A stretch of DNA of 64,000 bases from Macropodus opercularis (GCA_030770545.1 CM061104.1:12409001-12473000), one strand, 5' to 3'. Shown: positions 1 to 12,704, counted from the first letter of the stretch. The notes: generated by a model not told the origin, from the letters alone. Numbers and translations: made by a program.

Positions 1-1151
1 TGGTACAGCGCTGCATTGTCTGTGATGTTTGAACAGTTGAGGGGGAGAAGCAACTAACGAAGACAGTTGTATGAAAACACCAGTTATATCACTGTTGCCA
101 TTTACTGCATCTTTTAAATGTGCCACATAATCTATAAGCTAAAAATACTAAATACATTTCCCCTATTAGGTTGTTTTTTTCTGAGAAGCACTTTAAATGA
201 GCGATGAAGTGACCGATGTAGCCATAATGGCTGTAGTGTAGGAAAACACAGAGAGGCCTGAAAGCATTGAGACAACAGGAATCATCATCCAGCTCCTTGA
301 TGTTTGAAGTACTTCTGTGCCAGTTTCTTCAGCACCAGACAATCATTCCCTATTTAATTCACAGATCAGTTGATGAGTAGGCGAATTAATTAACGGCACT
401 TTGTTTTGTGTTTTTATTTTCCTATCAGTCAGAATTGACTAGTTCTGCTTCTGATGTGCAATCTTTTGTTGTTTTGTAACGTTGTCAAATAAATATCTGC
501 AGTGTTTTGAATTGCTGGTCAGAAAAAGGAAGCAATTTGAAGCTCTTGGAAGAACTAAACTAGTGAGTTTATAAACTGATTAATCAGTCAACAGCATTTT
601 TGATAAAGTCTTTTAATCATTCATTTTAATTAAATTATTTACCAAGCAAAACACAACATCAATTTTTCTAGTACTCTCTGCTTTGTGTGTGGGGCTATTG
701 TTCACGCTAAACAATCAGTGTGACGACATACTGTTTTATTTTATAGACTAAACAATTAAGAAAACAAGAAGAATTATTTCATTAAGTAGAAATAATTATT
801 TGTAGCTGTAAATGGGAGATTTTCAGCAAACTATTTTGCTTTGTGCACTGTTTTCGCACTGTAGTACCCAAACACACACGCCATCATCATCACCCATCAC
901 TAGCAGTAATTTGGTTGCCTCACAGCAGCAGACAGACAGACGCCTCCCTCTGACAGCCATTAAGGTGTCTGCTCTGTGCACTTGTCACCGTGATCGGTAC
1001 TTACTCTCCTTGTCACTCTTGTTTACTTTCATGTTTTGCATCGGACGTTTCTGTTCTTAAATTTAGCTCACAATGCAGTACAGTTTGTACTTTTCGTTTC
1101 TGCTTGCAGGTACAGTTAGCGCTGACATCCCCAGGATTTATTTACTTAAAC

Positions 1152-1202
1152 GTGTGTGTGTGTGTGTGTGTGCGTGTGTGTGTGTGTGTGCGTGCGTGTG
1201 TA
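1152..1202. repeat. (GT)n microsatellite
   Basis: About 50 bases of GT with three GC interruptions. It creates repetitive Val-Cys or His-Thr open frames on the two strands that are not genes. Confidence 0.95.
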
Positions 1203-2654
1203 AGGGCTTCTGTGTGTTACAGATATGGCTTGCCCTCGCTTGTAAAGTGATTTGTCTTTCTTGTGTCTCTGCTTTGTGCTCCAGTAAAATGTTTCTGTTA
1301 AACAAAATTGCCTAAAGATCACACACATACACACAAAATGCACGTGTACGCAACGGCCATTATAAATGAGCTCTTCCCCAGAGTGCTGCTTTTTTTCCTT
1401 AACAGGTCTTGAAATAAAGAGGACAGCATGTACATAGTGTCTTTGGTGGTGCACTGGTGTTGTTCCTGCGGTTTTGTGTTGTTTATTAAGGTACTTTTTT
1501 GTGTCCGTCCCTCTGATTTTCTCTCTGTTTCCTTCGTGGTACTCCTCAGTTCCCCTTATCTCCATGGGAATATTAATCTTGTTGTTGTTTAGAGCATGAA
1601 GGGATTTAAGAATCTCTGAATCTTTAATCACCCGCCCCTGGGTTGACCAGTGTAGTTAGGAAGGAGGGCAGGTGGAGACGATGTAATGGTTATCACTGCT
1701 GCTGCTTATCCTAGCTCCCAGATATCTCTTGTTCTATTTTTGTTGCTCCAAAAGTGCCTGTTCTATCAGTTGTTTAATACCCGGACGCATCTTTACTCCT
1801 ATCTCTTACATCTAGTGCTAGGCTTGAATTACTGTGTGCGTGTGGGTGTGTGTCTGTCACATTGGTGTGATACAATGAAAGTTAAGTAGATAATTCTGAC
1901 GCTGGGCATGAATTCATTCATCATCAGCTGGGATTAGATGTTTTTGTTTGTGTATTTTTTAATCAGCCATTAATTAATTAAAGACAATGGGTTTTCAGCT
2001 GATAATTGGTCTAGCAATCAATCAGCTGACTTCCTGACATGCACATTTGCACAGTCTTAACGAGATACTCTCAATTAACCTGACTCTCCCTCTGTCTACC
2101 CTAGCAACAGGCCTCTTTATCGCTACCGGAACCACATAGGCTTAATGGGAAAGAGAACTCCAAGGAGCAGGAGGGGAGGAAATTAGGAAGCTCTCCAGCT
2201 AATAAGACTGCTTTAACAAGAAACAAGAGCTGCTTGTTGTGCTCACTGTTGTGTGTAGCTTTGTGGTATTGTGTGACTTTGCCGTGTTGTGTGTGTGTGC
2301 ATGCAAAGGTACGTGCGTGTCTTTTATTCTTGCCCTTCACCACGGGTGATTGGCTAACAGTCGCCTCCAACCTGAAGTTGACAAAAATCAATACATCATC
2401 ACCTGGGGCGTCACAAACACACACACTGCAACCACAAGCACAGAATCTGCAAGGAGAGAAGCAGAGAAAAACATACACACAGCCTACTTTAGTCAAGGTC
2501 TGTTTTCTGTAATAGAAACTTCCCACAGAAAGTGACCCAGACAGTAACACACTATGGCAAAGGTCGCTAACATTAAAGTCCTTTGAGACTGCAAACCCTC
2601 ACTCCAGGACACAACAGAGAGGAAATAAGAGAATACCTGGGTCATGCTGATCTT

Positions 2655-2970
2655 GATATACAGTTGCATCAGAAAATAATTTATAAAATCTTGTGTGTGC
2701 TGTAAACTTCCAATGAGGTGCTCAAATAGTTCTAGAACCAGACTGGAGTCTGTCTGTGATCATTTGAAAGGACTCTGGAGGGAGATGACCAAGACTTTGA
2801 CTGTTCCCACTGTGTTAGTATGGAAAACACACTTCATTTAAAAAACACACGATCCTAGTTGCACGCAACCCAAGACTGGGTTTTGTTTTAGTGTGAGAGC
2901 AGCCAAAGCACACAGCCAACCCTGAAGTGGTTTCTTAACTGGCCCAGACAAGGCCCAGACTTGAACACTA
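2655..2970 (+). mobile_element. Decayed Tc1/mariner-like element, internally deleted
   Basis: The left part (2655-2775) resembles the 5' end of fish Tc1-like elements: a tacagttgca-type start, then text like gactggagtctgtctgtg...atcatttgaaagg. After a large deletion the transposase C-terminal region appears: KHTA at 2906-2917 and, in another frame, WPRQGPDLN at 2940-2966, matching the family motif WPSQSPDLN. Frameshifts and stops make it inactive. Confidence 0.7.
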
Positions 2971-3585
2971 CACAACACAATGTCCATTTACACCTGCTTT
3001 CCATCCGGTGTTATGGAGCTTAACAGATAAACATGTTAATATTAATAAGAAATGTTTTTGGTTTTAGGTGAATGGTACAAAAGTCATTTAGGTTTGTGTG
3101 TTTGTAGATCGATGGTAAAATGTGTTGTCGTCTGTTGTCTTGTCTACAAAGGGACAATTAATGTTGTGTTCTATGGTGAGGACTGAATACTAAGATATTC
3201 TTAGTAATTGACAGTTAATGTTGGTAAATGGATTAAGAGCTATTGAACAGCATGGCCAAAGTGACTATTGACTTTGCGATAAGCACTGGTGAGAGTGTCT
3301 ATCGATGGATATGTCTGTTGCCTTGTTGGTATTGACCATATTGTGCACAGGACGCTGGCCTCGTAGATGCTTATCAGACACTCTGATCACTCGGATTGAT
3401 TGAGCTGCCTGGGAGACGCACAACACTCGTGTTTTCAGGCGTGTGCATTCGTATGTGGGCTGTATCAGAGAAGAGGTGGTGTACGATGAGTGTGTCCTCA
3501 TTATTATTTTAAACCGGATTGATTTTAACGGTGACTAAAGTCATGCTTTTCATTCTCACTGTGATGTCTCATTGCTTTGCTTCAG

Positions 3586-3639
3586 ATGTCGGTGGACGTG
3601 TTAGAGGGTCTTCTGGAGGAGGACGATGAGGTCGTCCAG
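3586..3639 (+). CDS. si:dkey-12j5.1: ACL4-like internal exon (18 codons)
   Basis: This 54-bp exon encodes MSVDVLEGLLEEDDEVVQ. It is flanked by a pyrimidine-rich acceptor ending ttcag at 3581-3585 and a consensus donor GTGAGT at 3640. It forms the first helix of a TPR hairpin; the partner helix is in the next exon, after a 3.1-kb intron. Both ends are phase 0. Confidence 0.88.
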
Positions 3640-5340
3640 GTGAGTGACAAAAACAACACAACAGCAAGAAACCGATTAACAGGAACGTGTTTGAGTCGTC
3701 TCTACCATGTTAGCATTTAAACTTCACATCATTAATAATAATAATGAAGTATGCGGTTTACTGTTTTAGTTCAATTGTTCTTTTAGCCTGACTGTGTGCT
3801 TACTTTGTTTGCGCTAGTTTCCACCTACTAAATGTAAGTTGAGTCTGATGAGGAGGCGACTCTGTCCTGACTGACTAACTGAAGTCCTCTTATGTGCAGT
3901 CTTGTTATTATGAGGCAGTAGCAACTGTTGGATCAGAACAAGTTGTTGGCAAAACTTTTATCACCCCACTGGGAAGGAGGAAGACTCTCCGCATGCTTCT
4001 GCTTAACAACTGTTTGTGTGTGTCTGCACAAAGACCTATCTACACATCCACAGTTTTGCAGTACATGCTTTCAACACACAGGGTATGACCGAGCACTTGA
4101 ATGCTTATTAGAGAGTGGAGTAAATGGCAGTATTTTCTGTGCTTTAGTGGGAACTGTGTGCTGTCAGTGGGCCCCAAATCCCCACTGTCAGTAGCAGTGG
4201 AAGTGAAGGTGTGTCAGAACAACATTCTGCTCCCTCTCCCCGCTCTGTGCTACCAAGTCTCCCTCAGGCTCAGCCTCCCACACATACCCCTCAGCTGACA
4301 GATTGAGAGCAGTCATCAGGGGTTTGAACTTTTAAACTCACTCCAGAGACGCACAGCTGTGTCACTCGATTCGAGCGGGCCTGCAGCCAATCACACATGC
4401 CACCAGTCGCCACTTCTAATGGTCAGAAAGTGTTTTGTCAGATCATATCACAGTTATGCAGCTGCAGTCATATTTGTGGAACGTGTGACAGACACATTGG
4501 ACTACATAATACTCTCTCCCCTTCTTTGTTTTACTCCCTCGCATTTTCTCGTAAGTGAAGTAGATAAAGTGTTCGCTCTCGGCTCTGCCGACGTTTCTTG
4601 TGCGTATCTCAAAGTTGGAACCTTACTTTTGTAACATTAGGTCTGCAGAAACAACTGAACTGCTTCCTTTCAAATCTGGTTTCAAAGGTGTTCTGTTGAT
4701 TCATGACGCTTTTGTTCTTCTTTGGCAGCACCATATGGGAACTAAGGTGTGCCTTCACTTTGAAATGACAATAGTGGCAGTGATTTGATTGACAGACACA
4801 GCATTTATTTTATTACGTGTGCCTCTGTCTGGGGTTGTGGTGGAGTTGAATGGCTTCTCTGAAGTTCCCAATTAACGAACGTTTTCGTGTTTTCGTTTTG
4901 AGTGCAGATTCATTAGCCATCTTACCACACACAAATATGTAAGTGGACCACGTGCAAAGCAGTTGTATCAGCCTGTCATCATGCTGTCATTCCCGTTGTT
5001 TTTCAGTTGGTTTTCATTTCTTTAGGTGCTGCATTCACAGAAAACAGTTCAGTGATAAAATGTCTTGTTGCTAGATCTGCAACATTACCAGCTCTATCCA
5101 GTGCTGCCATTGCTCTGATAAGTATGGCTGCGGGGGGCAGCCTCCCACTCAGCATGCTGAGCGGCAATTCTGAATTCAGTGTGGCAGGCCTTGATGTGTT
5201 TGTTAGCTAAATGGTTGATTTGGCAGAGGTGTAGGTCCCTACTGCCTCTGCCCTCCATGAATAATGAATAAAGCTAATATTTGTGTCTTGGTGCTGGAAG
5301 AACAGTGGGTGGTCGACCTTTGGCCTTAGATGAGAGGCGT

Positions 5341-5378
<38 letters not shown>

Positions 5379-8300
5379 CCAAGTTCACTGAGAGTTGAAG
5401 TGATTGTGTTTAGAGGTGGAGGAGTGAATGCAAGCGAGAAGAGTATATGTGATTATGTAGGAGAAAAAAGGCGCGATTATGGAAAAAAGAAGACAAGCTG
5501 ACTTTGGTGTTTCTGTTCCAGCCTACTAACTGTAAATACGCCTTCCCTCACCATTTGAACTCTATGGTGCAATGTGATTATTTCAAAATAATGTTTTAGG
5601 CTTTTGTAGCAGATATTTTTCAGGAGTCAACCTAAAGTCAGTCAGACTGTAAAGCACTTTTGCAACAGGAGAGTCTTTTTGCTAAATATTCGAGAATGCA
5701 ACAACATTGTGAATTTTATTGGGTTGGCAAATACACTACTGTGTAGTGAAGGAGCATTAACCTCCTTTAGCGACTCTAAATAATTAGCGCTTACTTTTCA
5801 GATGCTGGTGTGGTTTTCTTGTTACTGGCAACAATGTTCTGTATCAAAATCTTGATTTGTTTATAAAGCAATATGCCTTAAAATAAATATTTCCATACAA
5901 CTAGAGTAAAAAAACACAAGGGGCTGCACAGTGATGGGCAGACTGCTATGCTATGAAAATGAATTGTATTACTGAAATACCTGTTATTTATAGACACTGA
6001 TTTGTTTTGCCAGATTTAATAATTTACTTGGAAACAATGCAGACATTTACATCTGATAAATAAACCATTGAAAATAGTGTTGCTATGTCAGCCAGTTTAT
6101 TATCTCCTGTGTAAAACACATGGCCAGCAAAACTGTGATTGTTCTCCAGAGAAAGAATCTCTCAAATTTGTTGTTGTTTGCGTTTAATAATTTACCAATA
6201 ACCCATCAGAGAAGATGTATATCCACAGTAATAATAAATGTACAACATAGTGTAATAGAATACATAATTAAATTCTAAGTACTAGCGTCATAATATAAAA
6301 TGACAAGCCTTTAAGTACAGGGATTTTTAATTGGGGATAACTTATTTGCCCGAGGGAATGTGTTTTATTGGGTTTGTTTATTTATTCATAATTCATACTA
6401 ATTGGCTCCTGGTATGGAAAGATAATGAAACTGGTATTGACTTATGGTAAGATCGTCAAGCCACAGGTTTAAATATATTGTGACGCTGAAGAGTGTGAAT
6501 ATCATGACACATTTACATTCATGCAGCATTTGTAAATGGGTACAGGGCTGAATTGTGTTGACGCTTATGCTGAGAGTGATAGATTGATAGTGTGTGTGCC
6601 CATGTCATCTGTGAAACCTATTTGTCAAAGAAGGATGCGGGATTTCATGCAGACATGCTCTGTGTGGGATACAAATCTGTTTTCCTTGTCACAGCTTACT
6701 TACTGCAGCGAAGCACACTTTCTGCTTCGCACCCACCTGTCTTTCTCTATGCCTTGCAGGTGTGGTATCTTTCCGGCTGGGTGTGCTACCTCCAGTTGGA
6801 AAAAGCAAAGGAGCAGCAAGAAAGAGAAGGAAGAGAAGTGACAGAGGAGGAGAAGGATGAGTGGAAAGCACTCACGGAGGCTGCCAGATCGTACCTGACC
6901 AGAGCTAAGAAGGTAGGAAGCTTTTCAAATGCAACAATCACAATAAACGCTCATAGGGTGAGTATTTTGTGGTACTTTTACCTAAGCATCTAAATACTGA
7001 ATACAACCAGTTAACATCCAGTCAGTCTCTGTCATTAAAAGCGCTCATGCAGTGCTGCATTGTTGCCACAGAAACCATCTTACAGAGATTTGAATATTCC
7101 GCCTTCTTTCCGTTCCCCCGTCACCAACACAAACACGCATCCAGAATGATGTGTCTCATTCATTCTGTCTTTCTGTCAGGTGTTCTGCTTGTGTGGAGCA
7201 TTGATTCATGTTAGTCTGAAAGCCAATAGGCTTGTAAATCAGATGCAATCCAGGGACGCGAGGCATCACCTTCCGCTTTTTTCTCACTTTATACTTACCT
7301 CTACTTTTCACTTCCCGACCCAACTTCCCGTCTGCCTCCCTCGTCTCCTCGCCCAGCGTGTTCCTCTACAGATGAACAGGGCAGCAGAGTGACAATATAT
7401 TGATGTCTTTCTCTCTGGCCAGCGGTGACAGTGACAGGCCTGTCTAACCAGCCTCCACTGGGGATGGCCACAGCTGAGATGGGTTTTGCCAAGAGGAAAA
7501 ATCGAAGAAACAGTGAGGAAGAAAATAAGAGCACTGTGCAAATATACAGTATACAGTAGATTTAGCCTGCCAGCTTTGTAGTAAGAGACACACTCGGAAG
7601 ATTAATGCAACAGAGAAATGGAGGGAATTAAGTACTTAGCCATTTTTTTCACACTGCGCAAGAATGCAAAGTAATAAAAGAGGTAAAAGACTGGTTAAAG
7701 AATTTAGTGAAGCATTAGAGTGTGACAAGTAAACAGCAAAGCAGTTTCTTTTTAAAGTGACTGATGTCAAAGGTAAATGCACACAGTCCTTGAAAGGTGG
7801 GGTGGAATGTGGAGAGAAACGAGCCCCCCCCAGGAGATGCACTTAATCCTTTAGCTCTGCGCTTTTGCTCAAACTGTATGTATGCAGTCGAGATTCTTCC
7901 ATGTTTATATCAGAGCTTTGTTTCCGAGTGCCACTGTGAGTGTTAATTATTAACGATGAGTCAGTCTGCTACTTAAAATGGGCTCCAACATGGAAATGAG
8001 GCCTCAAAACCCAACGGCTTGTTTTGGCACCAGTCCACTTTGCTGCACACTTAAACTGTGCTACTGTAAGTGTGTGTGGTAAAAGACAAGGGGGGTGTGG
8101 GTGCATAGGTTCACCGTATGTGGATGCACATATTTAATTAGGGTTATGTGCCAACCTGCATATCTCATTAATTGTCAAGGAACGTCTTCATTATTCATCT
8201 CCTTTTTTGATCAGGAAAAAGGATTCATGCTGTTCTTCTCATTTACACGCAGGCACACATGCTGCATTCAGCTGCAGTGCTCTAAAAAGCAGTAACCGGC

Positions 8301-11300
8301 TAGAGTGAATGGCTTGACTGGACAAGAAAGAGGTGTTAGACAAGGAGAAGGTGGAGAGGAGCAGGAGGGTGAGCAGGATCGGGAGAATGAAAGGGGAGGC
8401 GAGTAAGGGAACAAATTGGATGTGGTTGTGTGTTTGTGCACGCGTGTGGACGGAGGGGGTGTAGCAGGTGAATGGTGGCGAGGGTAAAATCAATAGTAAA
8501 CCGGACGTGAAATGGAATTTGAGTCTCAGCCAGATAGGGTGCGACTCAGGAAGGATCTGCAGCGTATGCTCAGAGGACTTTGTTGGGCGTGCGTGCATGT
8601 GCACGGAGCCAGAGAGGGCAAATGGAGGTCAAAAGCTTTACTATTTGATGTGGCTGAAAGGGTATCTATCCAGTGAGCACTGATTGTGGGTATAGCCGGC
8701 CTGAGGTGTGCCTGTCATGTAATTTTAATGCTTTACCTTAGCAGGCATGTAACAGAAAGAATGATGAGTAAAGTCGTGTGTGAGACTTCCAGGCACCGCA
8801 ACAATATTTCCAGGATTTGGATGAAGGAATGAGTGTGTTGAAGGCAGAAAAGACTGAGGATGAAGAGGAGTGCAAGATTTTGGCCCTGCCCTGCCAAAAT
8901 GGTGGACGTGAGCGAGCACACAAGCCTGAGTATAAGATGTGAAAGTATAAAGAGGTATCTATCTCCTTGACAGGAAGGTCATTTAGTGAGACGGCGCGAG
9001 CGCAAGCGAAAGAAAAGAAAAGACATAGTGCAGGAGGGTAAAAATGGTCGGGAGACAAGTTTGGAGAATGAAGGCATTAGGAAGTTAAATGAAAGGAAAG
9101 GTGAAATGAAAGGGGACGTTAAGCATAGTTGTGGAACAGAAGGTGAACAATGATGGAATGATTAGGCTTTCATCACGTAATCAACCTGTCTATTCTTCTA
9201 TAAGAGGCTCTACTGAGAAATGAATCAGTTTTGTATGAAGGGAACATTAGTGCTTTTTATAACTTTAGTCCACTCTGTTCTGGACAAATGATCCAGATTA
9301 AAGATCTATACTTGACCGTATTATACAGTAAATGTATCAAAGCAATTAAGTGAAACTAGAGGAAAAATTAGATAATGGCAGACTTTAGGTGTCTTTATAT
9401 CAGTGCTTACTTCTGGTGCTGTTGTTGGTCTCTGTGAATTCCTTTTCTTTCTGTCTTTTCTGTTTTGTCTGCGTCCTTTTAAGCCAAAGAAAAAGTCCCG
9501 GCAGGCTGCAGCATAATGACCATAGACAGGGTGAGACCTTGTTCAGCTGCAGAACCACTTACCCTCCATTGTGCACCTGGAGCAAACAGAGCTCTGTTTC
9601 GTATTAAATGCCACCAGGATATCAATTTTAGTTTGTTATTGTCTTTATCTTGAGTTCTGCCGTGTTGAATTGTCTCACTAATGTCTGGAGTTCTACAGAA
9701 GTTGATAATTTGACCATGTAGGAGTAAAGTGCTTTTGATTTCGCAGCATGCTTTGCATGTAGCAGAACATGTTGAAAGGGTCGTATTTAAAAGTAAAATA
9801 AAGCAGTAACTCTTTTTAGCAAGATGCGTTGCTGTTGCCACTGTGCGTCCGCTTTGTGAGGCTGTTCCTACACACAGTGGTGCTTTGAGCATCAAAATCA
9901 AAAGTCGTTGCACTGTACTCCTGCAGTGTATTGGATGTTATTCACCAAAGGTTCCTGGCCATCAGGCCTTCATCATCAGAGAAGTTCCAAAAAAACGAGA
10001 GCTGCATCTCAGACCCCACAGGCCTCACTGAGCATGTTCAGTGTTAAATACCATGACAGCACAATTAGAAGACTGTTCTAGTACGGTTCATTCAAAAGGA
10101 AAAGCACTTCTGAGGTTTGCTTCGTTTGAGCAAAGCGCAAGACGTCTGGCACAAGGAGACAGACAGATGAGACCAAATTGGAGTTGTTTGGCTTTAATGC
10201 CCAATTCCTTCTGCTCACTGTCGAGCACAGCAGTCGAGGCTGATGATTTGGGCTTTTTTGTAGCCACAGAACTTGTTGACCTTGTAGACAATAAGTCGAC
10301 CATTATATATATTATTCTACGAATCCAAGTTTAATGATGTGTCGGTAATAAATTTACAGATTGTCATGTACTGTATAATTATTTCACATTGGTTTTGGCA
10401 CTAAAATAAACTTACATTTGCTTGGATCCATCCTCTGGAGAACTTGAATGCCAGTGCTAAATGTCATAGTGGGTGTTTAATCAAAAGGGTGTTTTGAATA
10501 TTTACACAAGACTTTATGGCAAATTATTCAATGTTGCCAAGAAATGTCACTCTCAACTACATATGTCAAACTCCCAGATCTGCCAGATTAAATTATTAGG
10601 GGATCAACCCAAGTTAGTAGTGTTCTTCCTCTATCGCTAATAAGGACAATAACAACATCAACATGTGATATTCCCCTTTCTAAAGGGTGCAAACACGACA
10701 GTGGTGAGTCAACCACATCGTCAGCTGTGTCTAAGCTTAACGTGTGTGTGTGTGAGAGAGAGAGAGAGAGTTTTCTTATAATGGTGGTCAAGTGTGCTTT
10801 GAGCTGTGACTTTAGACTTGAAAGTAGAGCAAAGTGGACCATGAAAAAGTTATGTGATTTCACCCACAAACACACACACCCACTCCCTCCCTCTCTAGGC
10901 AGCTCTCTGGGCCGTGAAAGTGAGAAGAGAAAACATAGACTGTTGTAAATGAGAAAAGCCTGTGTTTTTTGCGACACCGGTGCTGATCTCAGCAGGGCTG
11001 GTGCGAGGAATAGCTCCTCTTTGTTTAGCTGGCTGAAAGTATCACAATGAATAATCACTTCCTATCCAGCAGACACAATATGCTATTGATTTGTAGTGAA
11101 TATCTCCACATAGTGTATAAATACAATTTACAAGTAGCGTTTTGTGTTATAGAAGGTACGAGTATGTTTGCACATGTTCCCTGTAGTCTACATTATTTGT
11201 TTTATGCAACGTGAATCAAAGGCTTCCTCTGCTTCTACCCAAGGCTGCTGTGTACAATTATTCTGGATATTGAGCCAAAGCTATTGTAAAGCAAACCTAA

Positions 11301-12704
11301 CTTTTATTCAGACTTGTTGTTGTTGTTGTTGTGGTGGTGGTGGAGGATAAACATCTCCAGGCATTTCAGAATGATACAGGCAGAATGAAAATCTGTGTTC
11401 CTGCGTTTGTGTGTGTGCTATAAGGAGGTTGAGAGGGTCACCTCTCCCCTCGTATCAGTCCCCGAGTCTGGACCTGGGTCACACTTCACCTCCCTGGGGC
11501 CCCAACCTGCAGAGACAACTTCTACTTAAATACACGCTACACATTCTTACGCTCCAAATGAGTTCCCATGGGGCTGTGCGTCTCCTGTTAGGACTGGCTG
11601 TTGCTTAGAGACTGGTCCTGGGGCAAAACAGTCACACACACTCTTCTTCACTCTCTTGGCCTCGTTACACTTTTAGTAAGAATGATGCCACTCAGCTGCT
11701 TATTGTCCCTGAGATGTGTGTGGATGATATTCCTGGAATAGACTGTATAAACTATTCCTCGTTCACTTTCTATTCGTTTTAGTTTTGTTTCTGGCAAGAA
11801 TAAAAATGTAAATCTCTTTCTCTTACGCCATATTTGGAGCACAGGCTTACTTGCTGTCCTTAGTAGTAGTAGCAGGAGTTTTATCACCCAGCTCCACTTT
11901 GAGTTCAGTAATTACACACAAGCGGAGTATTTTACAGAGATAAATCAGCTGGCTGCTTTGAGAGCGGGACTTTTTTTTATCTTGCTCTTTCATGGCATAT
12001 TTCACCGAGATTAGTTTGATTATGTGTTTCCACGTGCACATGCCCGCTGCAAACACTTAACCATATACGGTGCATCTCTGCATGTGTACGTGGAAGGTAG
12101 AGGAAGATAAATGGTCTTTTGTCTGCTTAGCAGCTGAACAGTGTATCAAATGTGCTGATTTGCCAAATGAAAGACAAAATGTGTTTACCAGCGTTTTGCG
12201 GGCCGTGACTGCCTTGCTGACAGAAGGCAGCTGCTGGTGGATATTTCAGGCGGCCTAAGGAGCACTCGGAGACTTAACACCTCAGGGCTGCTCGCTTCCC
12301 TCAGCTCCAAGCTGCTGCTTACTGATGCTCTGTTAGCTTCGGTGACACAATAGAAGATCTCCTGTTGAGAGGTTTTCACCCACCATACCATATTTCTTCT
12401 TTGCCTCTGCAGTTTCATTTTAAACTTTGTTGTGAAAATCTCTGCAGTGTAACCTAGTTTCTATTCTATCCCATTAAACTTCATTATCCTTTCCTTGCCT
12501 GTTTATTCTTGTGTCTCTCTTCCCCAGCTGTACAATAAGCTGCATTGTGATGACCAGCCCATGTTGGAGCATGTGGAGCAGCTGCTAGGTGAGCTCGGAG
12601 GAGAGATGGATGGAGAGGATGAAGAGCCAGCCTTGGACGAAGACTATGAACCCTGTAGTGATGAGGAGGAGGAAGATGATGCAGAGGCACCCATGGAGCA
12701 CTGA
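3586..12704 (+). CDS. si:dkey-12j5.1: ACL4-family TPR protein, probable assembly chaperone of rpl4; 3' part of gene, three exons
   Basis: Three exons (3586-3639, 6760-6912, 12528-12704) join in phase 0 with GT-AG junctions into a 127-residue C-terminal piece. The order is a TPR-type helix pair (AVDVLEGLL-like in the first exon, VWYLSGWVCYLQLEKAK in the second), a charged linker with EREGREVTEEEKDEW, a helix AARSYLTRAKK, then LYNKLHCDDQPMLEHVEQLL and a Glu/Asp-rich tail ending PMEH. From memory this layout and wording match the fish proteins named probable assembly chaperone of rpl4. In yeast, Acl4 uses a TPR superhelix to hold nascent ribosomal protein uL4 and escort it to pre-60S particles; the same role here is inference. 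The ATG at 3586 is an internal Met codon right after a splice acceptor, not the start: the family has several TPRs upstream, encoded left of the window. The symbol follows the zebrafish locus name and is less certain than the family. Confidence 0.9.
3640..6759 (+). other. Intron of the ACL4-like gene
   Basis: GT-AG intron of 3120 bases. It holds a (CA)n tract at 5343-5377. A non-repetitive patch at about 5080-5280, ending in TAATGAATAAAGC-type AT-rich DNA, is of unknown function. Open frames here have no protein-like composition or recognisable homology. Confidence 0.75.
5343..5377. repeat. (CA)n microsatellite
   Basis: A pure CA run of 17-18 units in the ACL4-like gene's intron. Confidence 0.95.
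6760..6912 (+). CDS. si:dkey-12j5.1: ACL4-like internal exon (51 codons)
   Basis: This 153-bp exon has acceptor ttgcag at 6754-6759 and donor GTAGGA at 6913. It encodes the second TPR helix (VWYLSGWVCYLQLEKAK), an acidic-basic linker (EQQEREGREVTEEEKDEW) and a final amphipathic helix (AARSYLTRAKK). It is phase 0 at both ends, so it joins directly to LYNKLHCD in the last exon. Confidence 0.9.
9940..10330 (+). mobile_element. Decayed Tc1/mariner-like transposase fragment (N-terminal and first catalytic part)
   Basis: The stretch resembles the middle of a fish Tc1-like transposase: text for the DNA-binding domain around 9985-10070, then TDETKLELFGFNA (from 10163), containing the first catalytic Asp (GAT, 10166-10168). 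A stretch like the conserved GGG(V)MIWAC/FFAATE block follows at about 10238-10280, but in another frame. The part between is deleted and the second Asp and the Glu region are missing, so it is a fossil. Confidence 0.75.
10742..10770. repeat. (GT)n(GA)n compound microsatellite
   Basis: A short GT run passes directly into a GA run. Confidence 0.9.
11314..11345. repeat. (TTG)n(TGG)n trinucleotide repeat
   Basis: About six TTG units followed by four TGG units, within the last ACL4-like intron, so not coding. Confidence 0.9.
12528..12704 (+). CDS. si:dkey-12j5.1: ACL4-like terminal exon with acidic tail and stop
   Basis: The acceptor tccccag ends at 12527. The exon encodes 58 residues and a TGA stop at 12702-12704. 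It starts LYNKLHCDDQPMLEHVEQLLGEL and ends in a tail dominated by Glu and Asp (EEPALDEDYEPCSDEEEEDD). Such acidic tails suit a chaperone for a very basic ribosomal protein. About half the tail is acidic, so short overlapping frames here are compositional shadows. Confidence 0.92.
   Translation: MYNKLHCDDQPMLEHVEQLLGELGGEMDGEDEEPALDEDYEPCSDEEEEDDAEAPMEH

Larger units (their letters stand above)
1..3585 (+). other. Intron of the ACL4-like gene (left part, runs off the window)
   Basis: I found no segment resembling the upstream TPR exons here, so this is probably one intron continuing left of the window. It contains a (GT)n tract near 1.15 kb and a Tc1-like remnant at 2.66-2.97 kb. The AT-rich stretch at about 1940-2070, with several TAATTA and CAGCTGA motifs, is non-repetitive and could be regulatory, but nothing proves it. 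Confidence 0.6.
6913..12527 (+). other. Last intron of the ACL4-like gene
   Basis: GT-AG intron of 5615 bases. It contains the decayed Tc1-like copy at 9.94-10.33 kb, a (GT)n(GA)n tract at 10742-10770 and a (TTG)n(TGG)n tract at 11314-11345. The rest is unremarkable, with no exon that could join in frame between the two flanking exons. Confidence 0.75.

Noticed and set aside
1146..1631. A 161-codon minus-strand frame ending in His-Thr repeats
   Set aside because: Its end is the (GT)n tract read on the opposite strand; the rest has no protein signature.
3586..3588. ATG as the start codon of the ACL4-like protein
   Set aside because: It follows directly after a splice acceptor, and the family has a long TPR region before this Met; it is an internal codon.
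10041..10334. A 97-codon frame as a novel small gene
   Set aside because: It is a frameshifted reading of the decayed Tc1-like transposase.
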